Part shown: piece after piece, positions 1 through 7,757 of the stretch
How positions within the stretch are numbered: position 1 is the first letter of the stretch
How the letters are laid out: each line of letters opens with the position of its first letter
Source of the DNA: Bacteroides sp.
Lineage (GTDB): Bacteria > Bacteroidota > Bacteroidia > Bacteroidales > Muribaculaceae
Length of the DNA: 35,861 nucleotides
NCBI GenBank assembly: GCA_014801815.1
Contig: JAAVDM010000020.1
Coordinates: 1 to 35,861, forward strand
Direction of reading: 5' to 3'
Position numbers and translations under genes: made by a program
Notes under the pieces: generated by a model
Databases searched by the model: none
What the model was told of the DNA's origin: nothing
The model's input: the letters and a program-made list of their open reading frames with translations, nothing else

Positions 1-73
1 ACTCTAATGGTTCGCCTGATAATAGGCGACTGACTATATTCAGCCGCTCTTCAAAATTATGGTGTCTATACAT
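1..73 (-). CDS. IS3-family transposase OrfA, N-terminal fragment (cut by window edge)
   Basis: An ATG at 73-71 on the minus strand opens a frame of 24 codons that starts MYRHHNFEERLNIVSRLL and is open to the window start. The beginning resembles the N-terminus of IS150-group OrfA proteins, which start with a short basic segment and then the first helix of a helix-turn-helix. Its position just inside the element terminus fits OrfA. Only the N-terminus is visible, so the family call rests on context and the terminus as much as on the protein. Confidence 0.6.
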   Translation of the reverse strand, partial: MYRHHNFEERLNIVSRLLSGEPLE

Positions 74-76
74 AAA

Positions 77-112
77 GCACCCCAAAAGTTTTGTGTCTAA
101 CTTTTGGGGTGC
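77..112. repeat. Terminal inverted repeat/hairpin of the IS3-family element
   Basis: Perfect 14-bp arms gcaccccaaaagtt (77-90) and aacttttggggtgc (99-112) flank an 8-nt spacer. The hairpin lies at the element end upstream of OrfA. Hairpins at this place in IS elements are often explained as preventing read-through expression from outside. Confidence 0.8.
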
Positions 113-113
113 A

Positions 114-833
114 GTTCAAGGCGGCCCGGGGGAACTTTTGTCCGACCACCGAGTCAAGTCCCCTGATACCGTCCGCGACAAGCAGGCCTATTTTTTCAAC
201 ACCTCTGTCCTTGAGAGTATCAAAAATATCACCCCAGCCTGTGGCGCTCTCTGTCGGCATGTTGAAGATACCCGATACCTCCCTGCGTCCCTCTGCCGTC
301 ACGGCAAGTACCACGTAAAATGCTTCGGAAGATACCGAGCGCTTACGGTGGATCCTGATGTGCACGCAGTCAACGAACAGAACCGGATAATAGCTCTCCA
401 GCCCACGTTCAAGCCACTCGTTGACCTGAGTCCTGACACACTCCACCATGCGGCTGATGCTGGATTTCGAGTAGTGCTGTCCATACAGCTGCGCGAATAC
501 ATCGCTGACCTGCTCCTGTGTCAGTCCCTTGGTATAGAGCACCCCTGCCAGTCGGTCACACTCCTCTTCCTGATCACGCAGGATCGCCGGGATCTGAGGA
601 TGGAAATTGCCGTACCGGTCACGGGGAATACGGAACTCCAGCTTCCCGCCTTGACCGTAGGTGGAGCCGGGGCCATAGCCATTCCCTTTATTGCCCGGGC
701 TACTTCGCAGGGACTCACCACGTTCCGCAACCATCATGCTCTCAAGCATGATTTCCATAAGGTCGTGTAGATCATTTTCTTTCTCCGCATGCTTTCGCAT
801 GAGCTCAGAAATTTGTATCTTTGTAAACTGCAT
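114..833 (-). pseudogene. IS256-family (Mutator-type) transposase, truncated by IS insertion
   Basis: The protein starts MQFTKIQISELMRKHAEKEN and carries the family landmarks: the IPRDRYGNFHPQ block (about residues 69-80), the first catalytic Asp in LFVDCV, and the second Asp in LVADGIRG. Full-length relatives are about 400 residues with a C-terminal Glu. Here homology stops after FPRAALN at position 114, where the IS3-family terminus begins. The frame then reads about 15 residues of IS sequence to a stop at 66-68. The conserved C-x2-H...RN segment and the catalytic Glu are gone, so the copy is dead. Confidence 0.85.
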
Positions 834-905
834 ATCTGATAATTTAGTTGTTTCGTCACTCCTAAATTACAGAGTTTGGGGCTGACATGCAAATGTTGGC
901 CTTTT
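114..905 (-). mobile_element. IS256-family insertion sequence remnant
   Basis: This comprises the truncated transposase plus about 70 nt upstream. The upstream stretch (about 850-905) should contain one terminal repeat of the element. The second terminus is missing, so I cannot fix the exact boundary; 905 is an estimate just before the end of the adjacent polysaccharide gene. The remnant marks the left limit of the polysaccharide operon in this window. Confidence 0.55.
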
Positions 906-947
906 TTTGCATTACTCAGACACACTTTTGGGAACAGTATCGTATAA

Positions 948-1700
948 TTATTGTGTATCCATGTCAATTCCTGATTTACGATTAAATTCATGTAACAGCA
1001 TTTTAGGTAAAGTACGTAAAATCAGGCTACATCTACCCCACTGTTTTTCAGGATCTTGTAATAATCTATACAAAAACTCAAGTTTAAATGTTATTATAGG
1101 TCTCGGGGCACGACGTAGTTTCTGATTACCTGACTGATAACCAAAGACAGCTCCAACTGCAATTACCACACCTCGCGTCAGATACTTAGCTAAATTAGCG
1201 ATAAAACGCTCCTGTTTGGGAGCTCCTAAAGAGACCCATATAATATCTGCATTAAACCTATTAAGCATCTGTGCAATAGAGCTATAGTCAAATTCTTCAA
1301 CTTTACAGAAAGGTAATTCAGCAAACAAAGTATTACATATATCTGATTGAGATATAAGACGTTGCTTTAATGAGGTTAATATCGAATTTGTAGAACCAAT
1401 AAAAGCCATTTTCATACTTTCCCAACCTAAAAGTTCTAAAAACAACCATTCCCCGGAAGTGCTTATATATTTATGACCATAAATACATCTTATATAAATA
1501 GGCACATAGCTACTATCACAGACATTCAACATACTACCGGAAAGTATATTTCTATACTCACTATCCACCTGACAAGTAGCTAATACTACCCCATCAGCCA
1601 CACAGACATAAGCGGCTTTATCTGCCACAACTCCTTCTCTTATAATTTGCAATATTTTACTACGGTCAAATTCATAAGGGATTCCGAAATAATATTTCAT
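948..1700 (-). CDS. WecG/TagA/CpsF-family glycosyltransferase (GT26)
   Basis: This 250-residue protein is close to the usual family length. The hallmark is ADIIWVSLGAPKQERF in the C-terminal half, followed by GVVIAVGAVFGYQSG and a RAP motif. The N-terminal half has the ADGVVLA and NILSGSMLNVCDSS segments that correspond to the family's acceptor-binding part. Family members transfer N-acetylmannosamine or its acid to lipid-linked sugars at the cytoplasmic face of the inner membrane; the sugar used here cannot be read. It is the last gene of the polysaccharide operon, 48 nt after the acyltransferase gene, and the IS256 remnant lies directly beyond its stop. Confidence 0.85.
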   Translation of the reverse strand: MKYYFGIPYEFDRSKILQIIREGVVADKAAYVCVADGVVLATCQVDSEYRNILSGSMLNVCDSSYVPIYIRCIYGHKYISTSGEWLFLELLGWESMKMAFIGSTNSILTSLKQRLISQSDICNTLFAELPFCKVEEFDYSSIAQMLNRFNADIIWVSLGAPKQERFIANLAKYLTRGVVIAVGAVFGYQSGNQKLRRAPRPIITFKLEFLYRLLQDPEKQWGRCSLILRTLPKMLLHEFNRKSGIDMDTQ

Positions 1701-1748
1701 AATATAGATTTGTATTGAAAATTTAAATAACTGATTTCTATCTATTTT

Positions 1749-2852
1749 CTAAAAAAAGTCTAATATCGACTCTTTCTTCAGAATACAACCAAGTAAATAT
1801 CTATATCCATAATAGATAATTTTGATAATCATATCCTTTGTTAAAGCTAATACCAATGATAAGATATAGATTACAATTACTATCACAGGAAGTAACCATC
1901 CTAATTCTTCTTGAGTAAGAGAAAAAGATTTTAACCATGGATAAATAATTGAGTCAACCATCGCACTTGCAAGAAAAATGTCAAATGAGTATCTTGATAA
2001 ATAAGCCAAGATGTTTTTTACTTTAATACTTATATTAAATGGTATATTTAAAAGAAACATAAATACCATAACAGATAATGGTAAATAGAATATACCACCC
2101 CGATCGCCGAGAAAATGTTTATAAGTATCAGTTGACAAAACAAGATTTAATGTAGGACATAATATAAGAATTAAGAGTATTCCGATAGTTAACAATAGAA
2201 TATGAAAATATGTAAGATTATTACCGTATTTCCGAATATAACAGCCAATCATATATAAACACACCGGATAAAAGTCACACCAGTACTCAGGTAATATATA
2301 AAGACCATATCTATTCGTAAACTCTGCCGGACAACATATAAGAAAAAGAATCAGAATCATGAGTTTCTTTTTTCTCCTTTCGCCACAAGCATGGAAAAGA
2401 ATATTAAGTAAAGGTGAAAGAAGAAATAATCCTATCCACATCTCTATATACCATGCATACGGAATAGTAGTAAATGAAAGAATTCCTTTTAATCCTTTTA
2501 TAATTGTAACTGATGTAGGTAAAGAATACCAATGTATAAAAATCATTAGTAATGACATGATTAAATATGAGAATACAACTTTACGCCAACCTTGGTAACC
2601 ATTTGATGAAAACGAACGATAGCAACATAAAAAGCCTGTAAGTATCATATAAAGATCACTACCTACCAAAAAAGAAGCTCCTACTCCTTGACTCCACATA
2701 GCAAAACCATCGAACGCTGTACTATGAAAGTCTGTCAGAATAAAAAAGTGTGACATTATAACAGCCAGACAAGCTACCAATCTGATTAAATCAGCTTGAT
2801 AACTTCTCATGGATTCTCTAACGGATAAAATAGGTAAATTTAAGTATGTCAT
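1749..2852 (-). CDS. Acyltransferase-3 family membrane protein (sugar O-acetylation)
   Basis: This 367-residue polytopic protein has about ten hydrophobic segments. The N-terminus RSYQADLIRLVACLAVIMSH has the R-x10-H spacing of acyltransferase-3 proteins, in which Arg and His near the first helix are essential. Family members O-acetylate surface sugars, taking acyl groups from the cytoplasm. Its place between a GT4 gene (13 nt upstream) and the WecG-type gene supports a role in modifying the polysaccharide. A second possible start is MRSYQAD, 14 codons downstream, nearer the usual family N-terminus. Confidence 0.85.
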   Translation of the reverse strand: MTYLNLPILSVRESMRSYQADLIRLVACLAVIMSHFFILTDFHSTAFDGFAMWSQGVGASFLVGSDLYMILTGFLCCYRSFSSNGYQGWRKVVFSYLIMSLLMIFIHWYSLPTSVTIIKGLKGILSFTTIPYAWYIEMWIGLFLLSPLLNILFHACGERRKKKLMILILFLICCPAEFTNRYGLYILPEYWCDFYPVCLYMIGCYIRKYGNNLTYFHILLLTIGILLILILCPTLNLVLSTDTYKHFLGDRGGIFYLPLSVMVFMFLLNIPFNISIKVKNILAYLSRYSFDIFLASAMVDSIIYPWLKSFSLTQEELGWLLPVIVIVIYILSLVLALTKDMIIKIIYYGYRYLLGCILKKESILDFF

Positions 2853-2865
2853 CTGATATGTTATT

Positions 2866-4047
2866 TCATGTATTCTGACAGTAATTATGGTCTATATTAA
2901 CAACCTCATCCAATACCCTCTTCCATTTTTTACTTACACCACTTAAGGAATATTCTTTCTCTGCCACATTTCTTACTGAGTTTCCTAATTTAATACATTT
3001 CTCGGGATTATTCCATAAATACCTTATCCTATTGACCAAAGAATACAAATCACCGCTTCTATAGCCTGCTATTCTTTGAATATCTGAAGAAGATAGAATT
3101 TCAAGAAAGCTCCCATGTAAAGGTATAATCGATATTTTTGAATGTAAAGCAGCTTCAATTACAGACATAGGCTGTCCTTCGTAGCATCTGCTACCGGAAA
3201 CCATAAACCGAGCTTCAAGGAAAAATTCCTCTAAACTGTCTCCTTTCAAAAAACCACAAAATTCGACATTAGCCGGAACATTAGAAAAATAAAAATTATA
3301 AGTCTCTCCTGCAATTTTGAAATGTATATCAGGACATAATACAGCTGCTTGTAGAATCAGATCTATACCCTTTTCCTCGCTTAATCTTCCGCAAACACCT
3401 ACATAATTACCTATCCGCACATTACCCTTCGGAAAATCACATACATGGTTGGCTATTACCTCAATCCTTTCTTCAGAGATACCGCCCTCAATAAGTTTAT
3501 ATTTCTGAAAATCTGTAAGGCATACATATTTATTTACATTGTTGATATATAATTTCCTATATCTTGCAAGGGCATTACGCAACGCATAAATAACTGATTT
3601 TAATAGTTCTCCTGTGCAGTTGCGGATTATGCATGGCCATTCATACCCCTGTGTAAGACAGCATTCACATATATTTCCATTGCTATAAAAGAGTCCGTTA
3701 GGGCATAACAATCTATAATTGTGTACACGCATAACTACAGGGATACCTGCTTTATGGCACTCCAACAAAGACCATGGACTTATAAAAGGATATAAATTGT
3801 TAATTATAACCACAGACGGATTAATTATTTTAAGACTTTTACGCATTAATCGCCTTCCGGAAAATGAGTAAATAGAATTTAAAAATACTCGTATCCTTCC
3901 TGAAACAGTGTTTCTCACTCCAGATGTTGAAGTTCGTAACTGTAAGGCTGATAACCCCATATTCTCCAACATTAAGGCCATCATATCCACAGCTTTTTCC
4001 TCACCGGAATAAGCCCCATAATCATTATGTACAAGTAGAATTTTCAT
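2866..4047 (-). CDS. GT4-family glycosyltransferase
   Basis: I place the start at the ATG at 4047 (MKILLVHNDYGAYSGEEK), which begins the first Rossmann strand. An in-frame ATG 13 codons upstream lies further inside the preceding gene and adds residues foreign to the family. The protein has 393 residues. A Cys-rich segment (CPNGLF, then CECC and NC, around residues 115-155) is shared by a subgroup of GT4 enzymes. GRLSEEKG and the EX7E motif EGQPMSVIE (near residue 290) mark the nucleotide-sugar binding half. The gene overlaps the GT2 gene by 23 nt, indicating translational coupling. Donor and acceptor are unknown. Confidence 0.9.
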   Translation of the reverse strand: MKILLVHNDYGAYSGEEKAVDMMALMLENMGLSALQLRTSTSGVRNTVSGRIRVFLNSIYSFSGRRLMRKSLKIINPSVVIINNLYPFISPWSLLECHKAGIPVVMRVHNYRLLCPNGLFYSNGNICECCLTQGYEWPCIIRNCTGELLKSVIYALRNALARYRKLYINNVNKYVCLTDFQKYKLIEGGISEERIEVIANHVCDFPKGNVRIGNYVGVCGRLSEEKGIDLILQAAVLCPDIHFKIAGETYNFYFSNVPANVEFCGFLKGDSLEEFFLEARFMVSGSRCYEGQPMSVIEAALHSKISIIPLHGSFLEILSSSDIQRIAGYRSGDLYSLVNRIRYLWNNPEKCIKLGNSVRNVAEKEYSLSGVSKKWKRVLDEVVNIDHNYCQNT

Positions 4048-4999
4048 GTAAAATCTGCTTTTTATTATCTCTGAATCTAAAAACACGCATACATAGTGGA
4101 GTTGGTAAAAAAGATAATGCTACAATAATAAAGCCATACGGATTCATTATATTGTATCTTAAAACTTTAAGCCCTTCTGAACGAGCTATACTATGCAGTC
4201 CGCAATGTAATGCTATTACTCCGCGCATTCGATGCCAATGGGCTAAATACCGCCATCTCCAACTACCATAATTAGTACCAAACGCTAATTTTTTAAGAGT
4301 TTTGGAAACTTCATCCGGATAATCCAATTTACGGCGTTTACTCTGATTCCAATCATCAGATCGCACATTATATATCGAAGTAACCTGTCGTGTCAAAGCA
4401 ATTTCTCCACACAATGCTATACGTGCCCATAGGAGAATATCTTCACCACTTTTTATGCCTACTGTAAATCCACCTAATCGTTGAATAATATTTTTTCTTA
4501 CTATAGTCGCTGAAGTCCAAACTGGAGGTGCTGATAAAGTGGCACTCTTAAAATAATTAGTCAGTATACCATCAGTACTTACGAGACCATATATTTCATT
4601 GTGTAATATTACTCCGTTGGACTTTCTTAGCTCATATCCGGAAGCCCATGCAAGACAAGAAGGGTATTTATTAATAAGACTTTCCAAAACAGTAAGATGA
4701 TTATCTTTCCATTCATCATCTGCATCTAAAAACGCTATCATAGCGTAAGAAGCCATTAGTATACCATGATTACGTGCATGTGAAACACCCCTATTTACCT
4801 GATGTATCATTTTCAACTTATGAGTAATAGCCACAATCTTTCCTACCACTTCCGGACCTGAATCAGTTGAGCCATCATCAATTACAATAATTTCAATTGT
4901 ATGATTACCCTTTTGCCTCAATACAGATCGTAAAGCGCATTCAATAGTAGAAGCAGAATTATACATCGGTATGACTACTGATACTTCCATAATATTCAT
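4025..4999 (-). CDS. GT2-family glycosyltransferase
   Basis: This 324-residue GT-A fold enzyme has VSVVIPMYNSASTIECALRS at the N-terminus, IIVIDDGSTD, NRGVSHARNHG, and the metal-binding FLDADDEW (about residue 92). The start could also be three codons later (MEVSVVIP). Family members add single sugars to lipid-linked intermediates at the inner membrane. The C-terminal third, from about residue 240, is basic and hydrophobic and may touch the membrane. It overlaps the polymerase/ligase gene upstream by 41 nt and the GT4 gene downstream by 23 nt, so these three are surely one transcript. Confidence 0.9.
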   Translation of the reverse strand: MNIMEVSVVIPMYNSASTIECALRSVLRQKGNHTIEIIVIDDGSTDSGPEVVGKIVAITHKLKMIHQVNRGVSHARNHGILMASYAMIAFLDADDEWKDNHLTVLESLINKYPSCLAWASGYELRKSNGVILHNEIYGLVSTDGILTNYFKSATLSAPPVWTSATIVRKNIIQRLGGFTVGIKSGEDILLWARIALCGEIALTRQVTSIYNVRSDDWNQSKRRKLDYPDEVSKTLKKLAFGTNYGSWRWRYLAHWHRMRGVIALHCGLHSIARSEGLKVLRYNIMNPYGFIIVALSFLPTPLCMRVFRFRDNKKQILHENSTCT

Positions 5000-6278
5000 A
5001 TTTTCGTTTTATTCCTATCATCATTCCGTATAAAGCCCATGGATAAGCTAAAGTACATACCGAATACGCCACAGTATTCTCTGTAAGTAGTGTCACCCCT
5101 ACTCCAGCCAGAGCTGCACCAGTAGTAGATGCTACCATATCCATACCGAGATAGCAAGCATAATATTTTTTAATCCGGAAACATTCACGAATAGCACTAC
5201 CAAAAATAGTCAGATATAATAGTAAACCCATAAATCCATTATCACACAAAATCTGTAGATAATCATTATGAGGCATCTTCAAGCCTCCAAAAACATGATT
5301 CTCATACATATATGTCTGAATAGCACCGGTTCCTGAACCAACAATAGGATGTTTAGTTACATATTCTTCCCAAAAGAAACCCCACATATTTGAACGAGCA
5401 TTAGTATTAATCTGGTTAAAAGTTAATCGACCAAGCAAAATATCTTGTAGCTCAATTTTCTCCTGACCGAAGGTTTTCTCTTTGATAGATGGTATATACA
5501 CAATACTGATAATCCCGAAAAAGACAATTCCTAAAATAAAAGGAAGACTACTCCAACGTAACTTAATAATAAGAAAAGTTACAACAGCAACAATACTACC
5601 CAACATTGAACTTCTAAGCCCCCATAATACACAAGGCAACAACCATACTATACACCATATTAAATTAGACCATTTACGTTCAGTACCGGTCATCAACCCC
5701 ATAGAGATACTAAGCATACTTATATAATTTACAGCTACTGCAGTAAAATACCATATAAATCCCGGAATGTATTTATCTATGAAAGGTACAAAATAATAAA
5801 TAAGACTTATAACCGCCCCATATCTGGCCCATAATACACTCTTAAGCCACATTCTTATATCGTCAATCAGCACCATACCGAGCATACCTAATATAGGAGG
5901 ATAAAGGAATTTTAACCACGTCCGAATCCCATAAGTAAAACTCGGTGCATATAATATGCCTAAGGCAAACCATCCTAACATTATAAAATAAAGTAAGAAT
6001 ACTTTATTTAGAATAATTGCTCTTCTGTATCTAAATAATAACCCAACCACTACAACTTCCAAAGCTAATAATCTTAATGCCATAAGATCCAAAACTCCCG
6101 GAGCAGCTAAAGCTACTACACCTGTAGCAAACATAATAAGCCATAGAACTTCTACTCCATTGATCTGAAGTACATATTCTTCTTCCAATGGACTACATAA
6201 TATATGAGATTTAATCCGAGGTATTTGCCAGACAAAAAGAACAAATAACAAGAATAAAATATAGTTTAGATATAGCAT
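4959..6278 (-). CDS. O-antigen ligase/polymerase family membrane protein (Wzy- or WaaL-like)
   Basis: This 439-residue integral membrane protein has roughly eleven hydrophobic segments. A large periplasmic loop near residues 280-350 contains GSGTGAIQTYMYENHV and MPHNDYLQILCDNGFMG, the H-N-x-x-L...G-x-x-G signature of the O-antigen ligase superfamily. Members polymerise repeat units or ligate glycan to lipid A or proteins; sequence alone does not separate these activities. The glycosyltransferases on both sides favour a role in making one polysaccharide. No flippase gene is present in the window. Confidence 0.85.
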   Translation of the reverse strand: MLYLNYILFLLFVLFVWQIPRIKSHILCSPLEEEYVLQINGVEVLWLIMFATGVVALAAPGVLDLMALRLLALEVVVVGLLFRYRRAIILNKVFLLYFIMLGWFALGILYAPSFTYGIRTWLKFLYPPILGMLGMVLIDDIRMWLKSVLWARYGAVISLIYYFVPFIDKYIPGFIWYFTAVAVNYISMLSISMGLMTGTERKWSNLIWCIVWLLPCVLWGLRSSMLGSIVAVVTFLIIKLRWSSLPFILGIVFFGIISIVYIPSIKEKTFGQEKIELQDILLGRLTFNQINTNARSNMWGFFWEEYVTKHPIVGSGTGAIQTYMYENHVFGGLKMPHNDYLQILCDNGFMGLLLYLTIFGSAIRECFRIKKYYACYLGMDMVASTTGAALAGVGVTLLTENTVAYSVCTLAYPWALYGMMIGIKRKYEYYGSISSHTDV

Positions 6279-6291
6279 AATCGGTGTAAAA

Positions 6292-7518
6292 TTAAGAATG
6301 AGCTGCTATAATAGCAGACTGATATCCGGATTGAGTAAATCTTGAAGCATATTCAGTGGCATACTTACTCATCAGACGTAACCTGTCACGATTCCTACAT
6401 AAAAATATAATTGCTTCTACAGCTTTATCCGGATGCTGTATATCAAACTGTATGGCAGCCTTACTGCCATCAAGAAGTTCATTAAGTCCAGGAGCCTTAC
6501 TGGCTACCAGGACACAACCCCGTGCCATACCCTCAAGGGCACTCAATCCAAATGCCTCCTCACGACTTGGCACAAATAAAATATCAATCTTATCATATAC
6601 AGATGCAATACAGTGACGTGATACATTACCACAAATATCTACTCTATCATTCAGACCATAAGAAGACAATAGATTACGAATGGCTGGAAGTTCACTACCC
6701 TCACCTGCAATTATCCAATCAACAGGCATTTTAAGTATTTCTTTTCTATTGATTATCCACCTTAACACATCACTGCCTTTAATCGGTTCCAATCTACCTA
6801 CCCATCCGATACATATTCGTTTACATATTAAATCATCTGATTTAAAACATAATCCAATATCTCTTGGAAGTGCATTATATACTATTGTATAATGAGAAGA
6901 TATTTTTACCCGTTTACATTTACAAAATGAATCAGCAGCAGATTTACTGACGAATATCACTTTACGGACTATTCCATGTGTTAGAAGCCTCAATAAGGAG
7001 GCCGAATATTTAGAGCTGGAACAAGCATGTACTGATACATATACCCTCTTACTTAAGAAACATCTTGCAAAAAAAGCACTCATAGCACCAGGAGCCATAT
7101 ATCCCACATGAACTTTACGAACTATCAGTCTATGAGATAATTTCCATAAGAGAACACTTACCTTAAAGGCTGTACGTATAATTCCTTTCGGACGATTATT
7201 CGTCTTACTTAAACAATAAACCGGTAATCCTGAATTTCTAAAAGCGGTTAACATCGGTGGACTAAATTCAAAAAGACAAGCGACAGCCACTTTCTTACCT
7301 ATATTCTGGAAAGCCTGACATAGTGACAATAATTGAACTTCAGTACCACCATTAAGAAGGCACGGAGTTAAGATAAGAATATCAAAATATAATTTATTAT
7401 ATCCATAAGAACACCCAAAAACTGGATCCGGAGCCCGGGAATCCGGATCCAGACCTCGCCCTGTCTCTATATCTGAGGACAAACGGTCACTTTGATGATG
7501 TAATTTTTCTTGCCTCAT
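6292..7518 (-). CDS. GT4-family glycosyltransferase with atypical N-terminal extension
   Basis: This is the first gene of the polysaccharide operon, 408 residues. The catalytic fold starts at about residue 44 (FDILILTPCLLNGGTEVQ) and has the GWVGRLEPIKG motif and the EX7E motif EEAFGLSALEG (near residue 320). The first 40 or so residues are hydrophilic, Pro/Asp/Arg-rich and unlike the family. Much of this extension is encoded by a GC-rich inverted repeat (7422-7452). No in-frame ATG lies nearer the fold, so the extension is either translated or created by a recent insertion. Next gene downstream is 13 nt away. Confidence 0.85.
   Translation of the reverse strand: MRQEKLHHQSDRLSSDIETGRGLDPDSRAPDPVFGCSYGYNKLYFDILILTPCLLNGGTEVQLLSLCQAFQNIGKKVAVACLFEFSPPMLTAFRNSGLPVYCLSKTNNRPKGIIRTAFKVSVLLWKLSHRLIVRKVHVGYMAPGAMSAFFARCFLSKRVYVSVHACSSSKYSASLLRLLTHGIVRKVIFVSKSAADSFCKCKRVKISSHYTIVYNALPRDIGLCFKSDDLICKRICIGWVGRLEPIKGSDVLRWIINRKEILKMPVDWIIAGEGSELPAIRNLLSSYGLNDRVDICGNVSRHCIASVYDKIDILFVPSREEAFGLSALEGMARGCVLVASKAPGLNELLDGSKAAIQFDIQHPDKAVEAIIFLCRNRDRLRLMSKYATEYASRFTQSGYQSAIIAAHS
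7422..7452. repeat. GC-rich inverted repeat in the start region of the GT4 gene
   Basis: Perfect 10-bp arms ctggatccgg (7422-7431) and ccggatccag (7443-7452) surround an 11-nt spacer that itself holds the palindrome cccggg. It stands out in the AT-rich surroundings and lies about 70 nt inside the coding sequence. It would fold into a stable hairpin in the mRNA. Confidence 0.8.
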
Positions 7519-7595
7519 GTGAAGTACAGTTGGGAATTGCGAGGTTCGCGGGTTATATACTAATTTTTTATATCGGAAGTATGTATCCTTGTTTG

Positions 7596-7626
7596 CAAAA
7601 GTAGAAATATTTTAATTTATCACAAA
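7596..7626 (-). promoter_or_regulatory. Bacteroidetes-type promoter for the polysaccharide operon
   Basis: On the minus strand TTTG (7626-7623), a 19-nt spacer and TACTTTTG (7603-7596) match the Bacteroidetes primary sigma consensus (TTTG, 19-21 nt, TAnnTTTG). The start of transcription should be near 7590, giving a leader of about 70 nt before the GT4 start at 7518. Confidence 0.8.
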
Positions 7627-7699
7627 ATATTTCTATAGGTTTTTTAATAAAAAAATTAATTTTTTATATAACCATTTCATATTTCACCTACTATATTAC

Positions 7700-7757
7700 T
7701 AATAAACAGACAGAAGGCTATTAGTAGTACTACTAATAGCCTTCTGTCTGTTTATTA
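7700..7757. terminator. Perfect 58-bp palindrome at the histidine kinase stop codon, probable terminator
   Basis: Two 29-bp arms (7700-7728 and 7729-7757) are exact reverse complements with no spacer. The TAA stop of the histidine kinase gene (7757-7755) is the outer end of one arm. It would end the kinase transcript and insulate the polysaccharide operon. There is no clear U-tract after it on the minus strand, so termination is inferred from position and symmetry. Confidence 0.65.

Larger units (their letters stand above)
1..113 (-). mobile_element. IS3-family (IS150-like) element, one terminus, cut by window start
   Basis: On the minus strand the element begins at 113 with TGCACCCC, then a hairpin-forming terminus, then the start of an OrfA-like reading frame. 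A TG terminus with a CACCCCAAAAGTT-like terminal sequence is typical of the IS150 group. The other end lies outside the window, so the target duplication cannot be read. It has inserted into the IS256-family transposase gene next to it. Confidence 0.75.

Noticed and set aside
93..770. A 225-codon plus-strand frame at the left edge
   Set aside because: It is antisense to the IS256-family transposase, which has its catalytic and IPRDR motifs on the minus strand.
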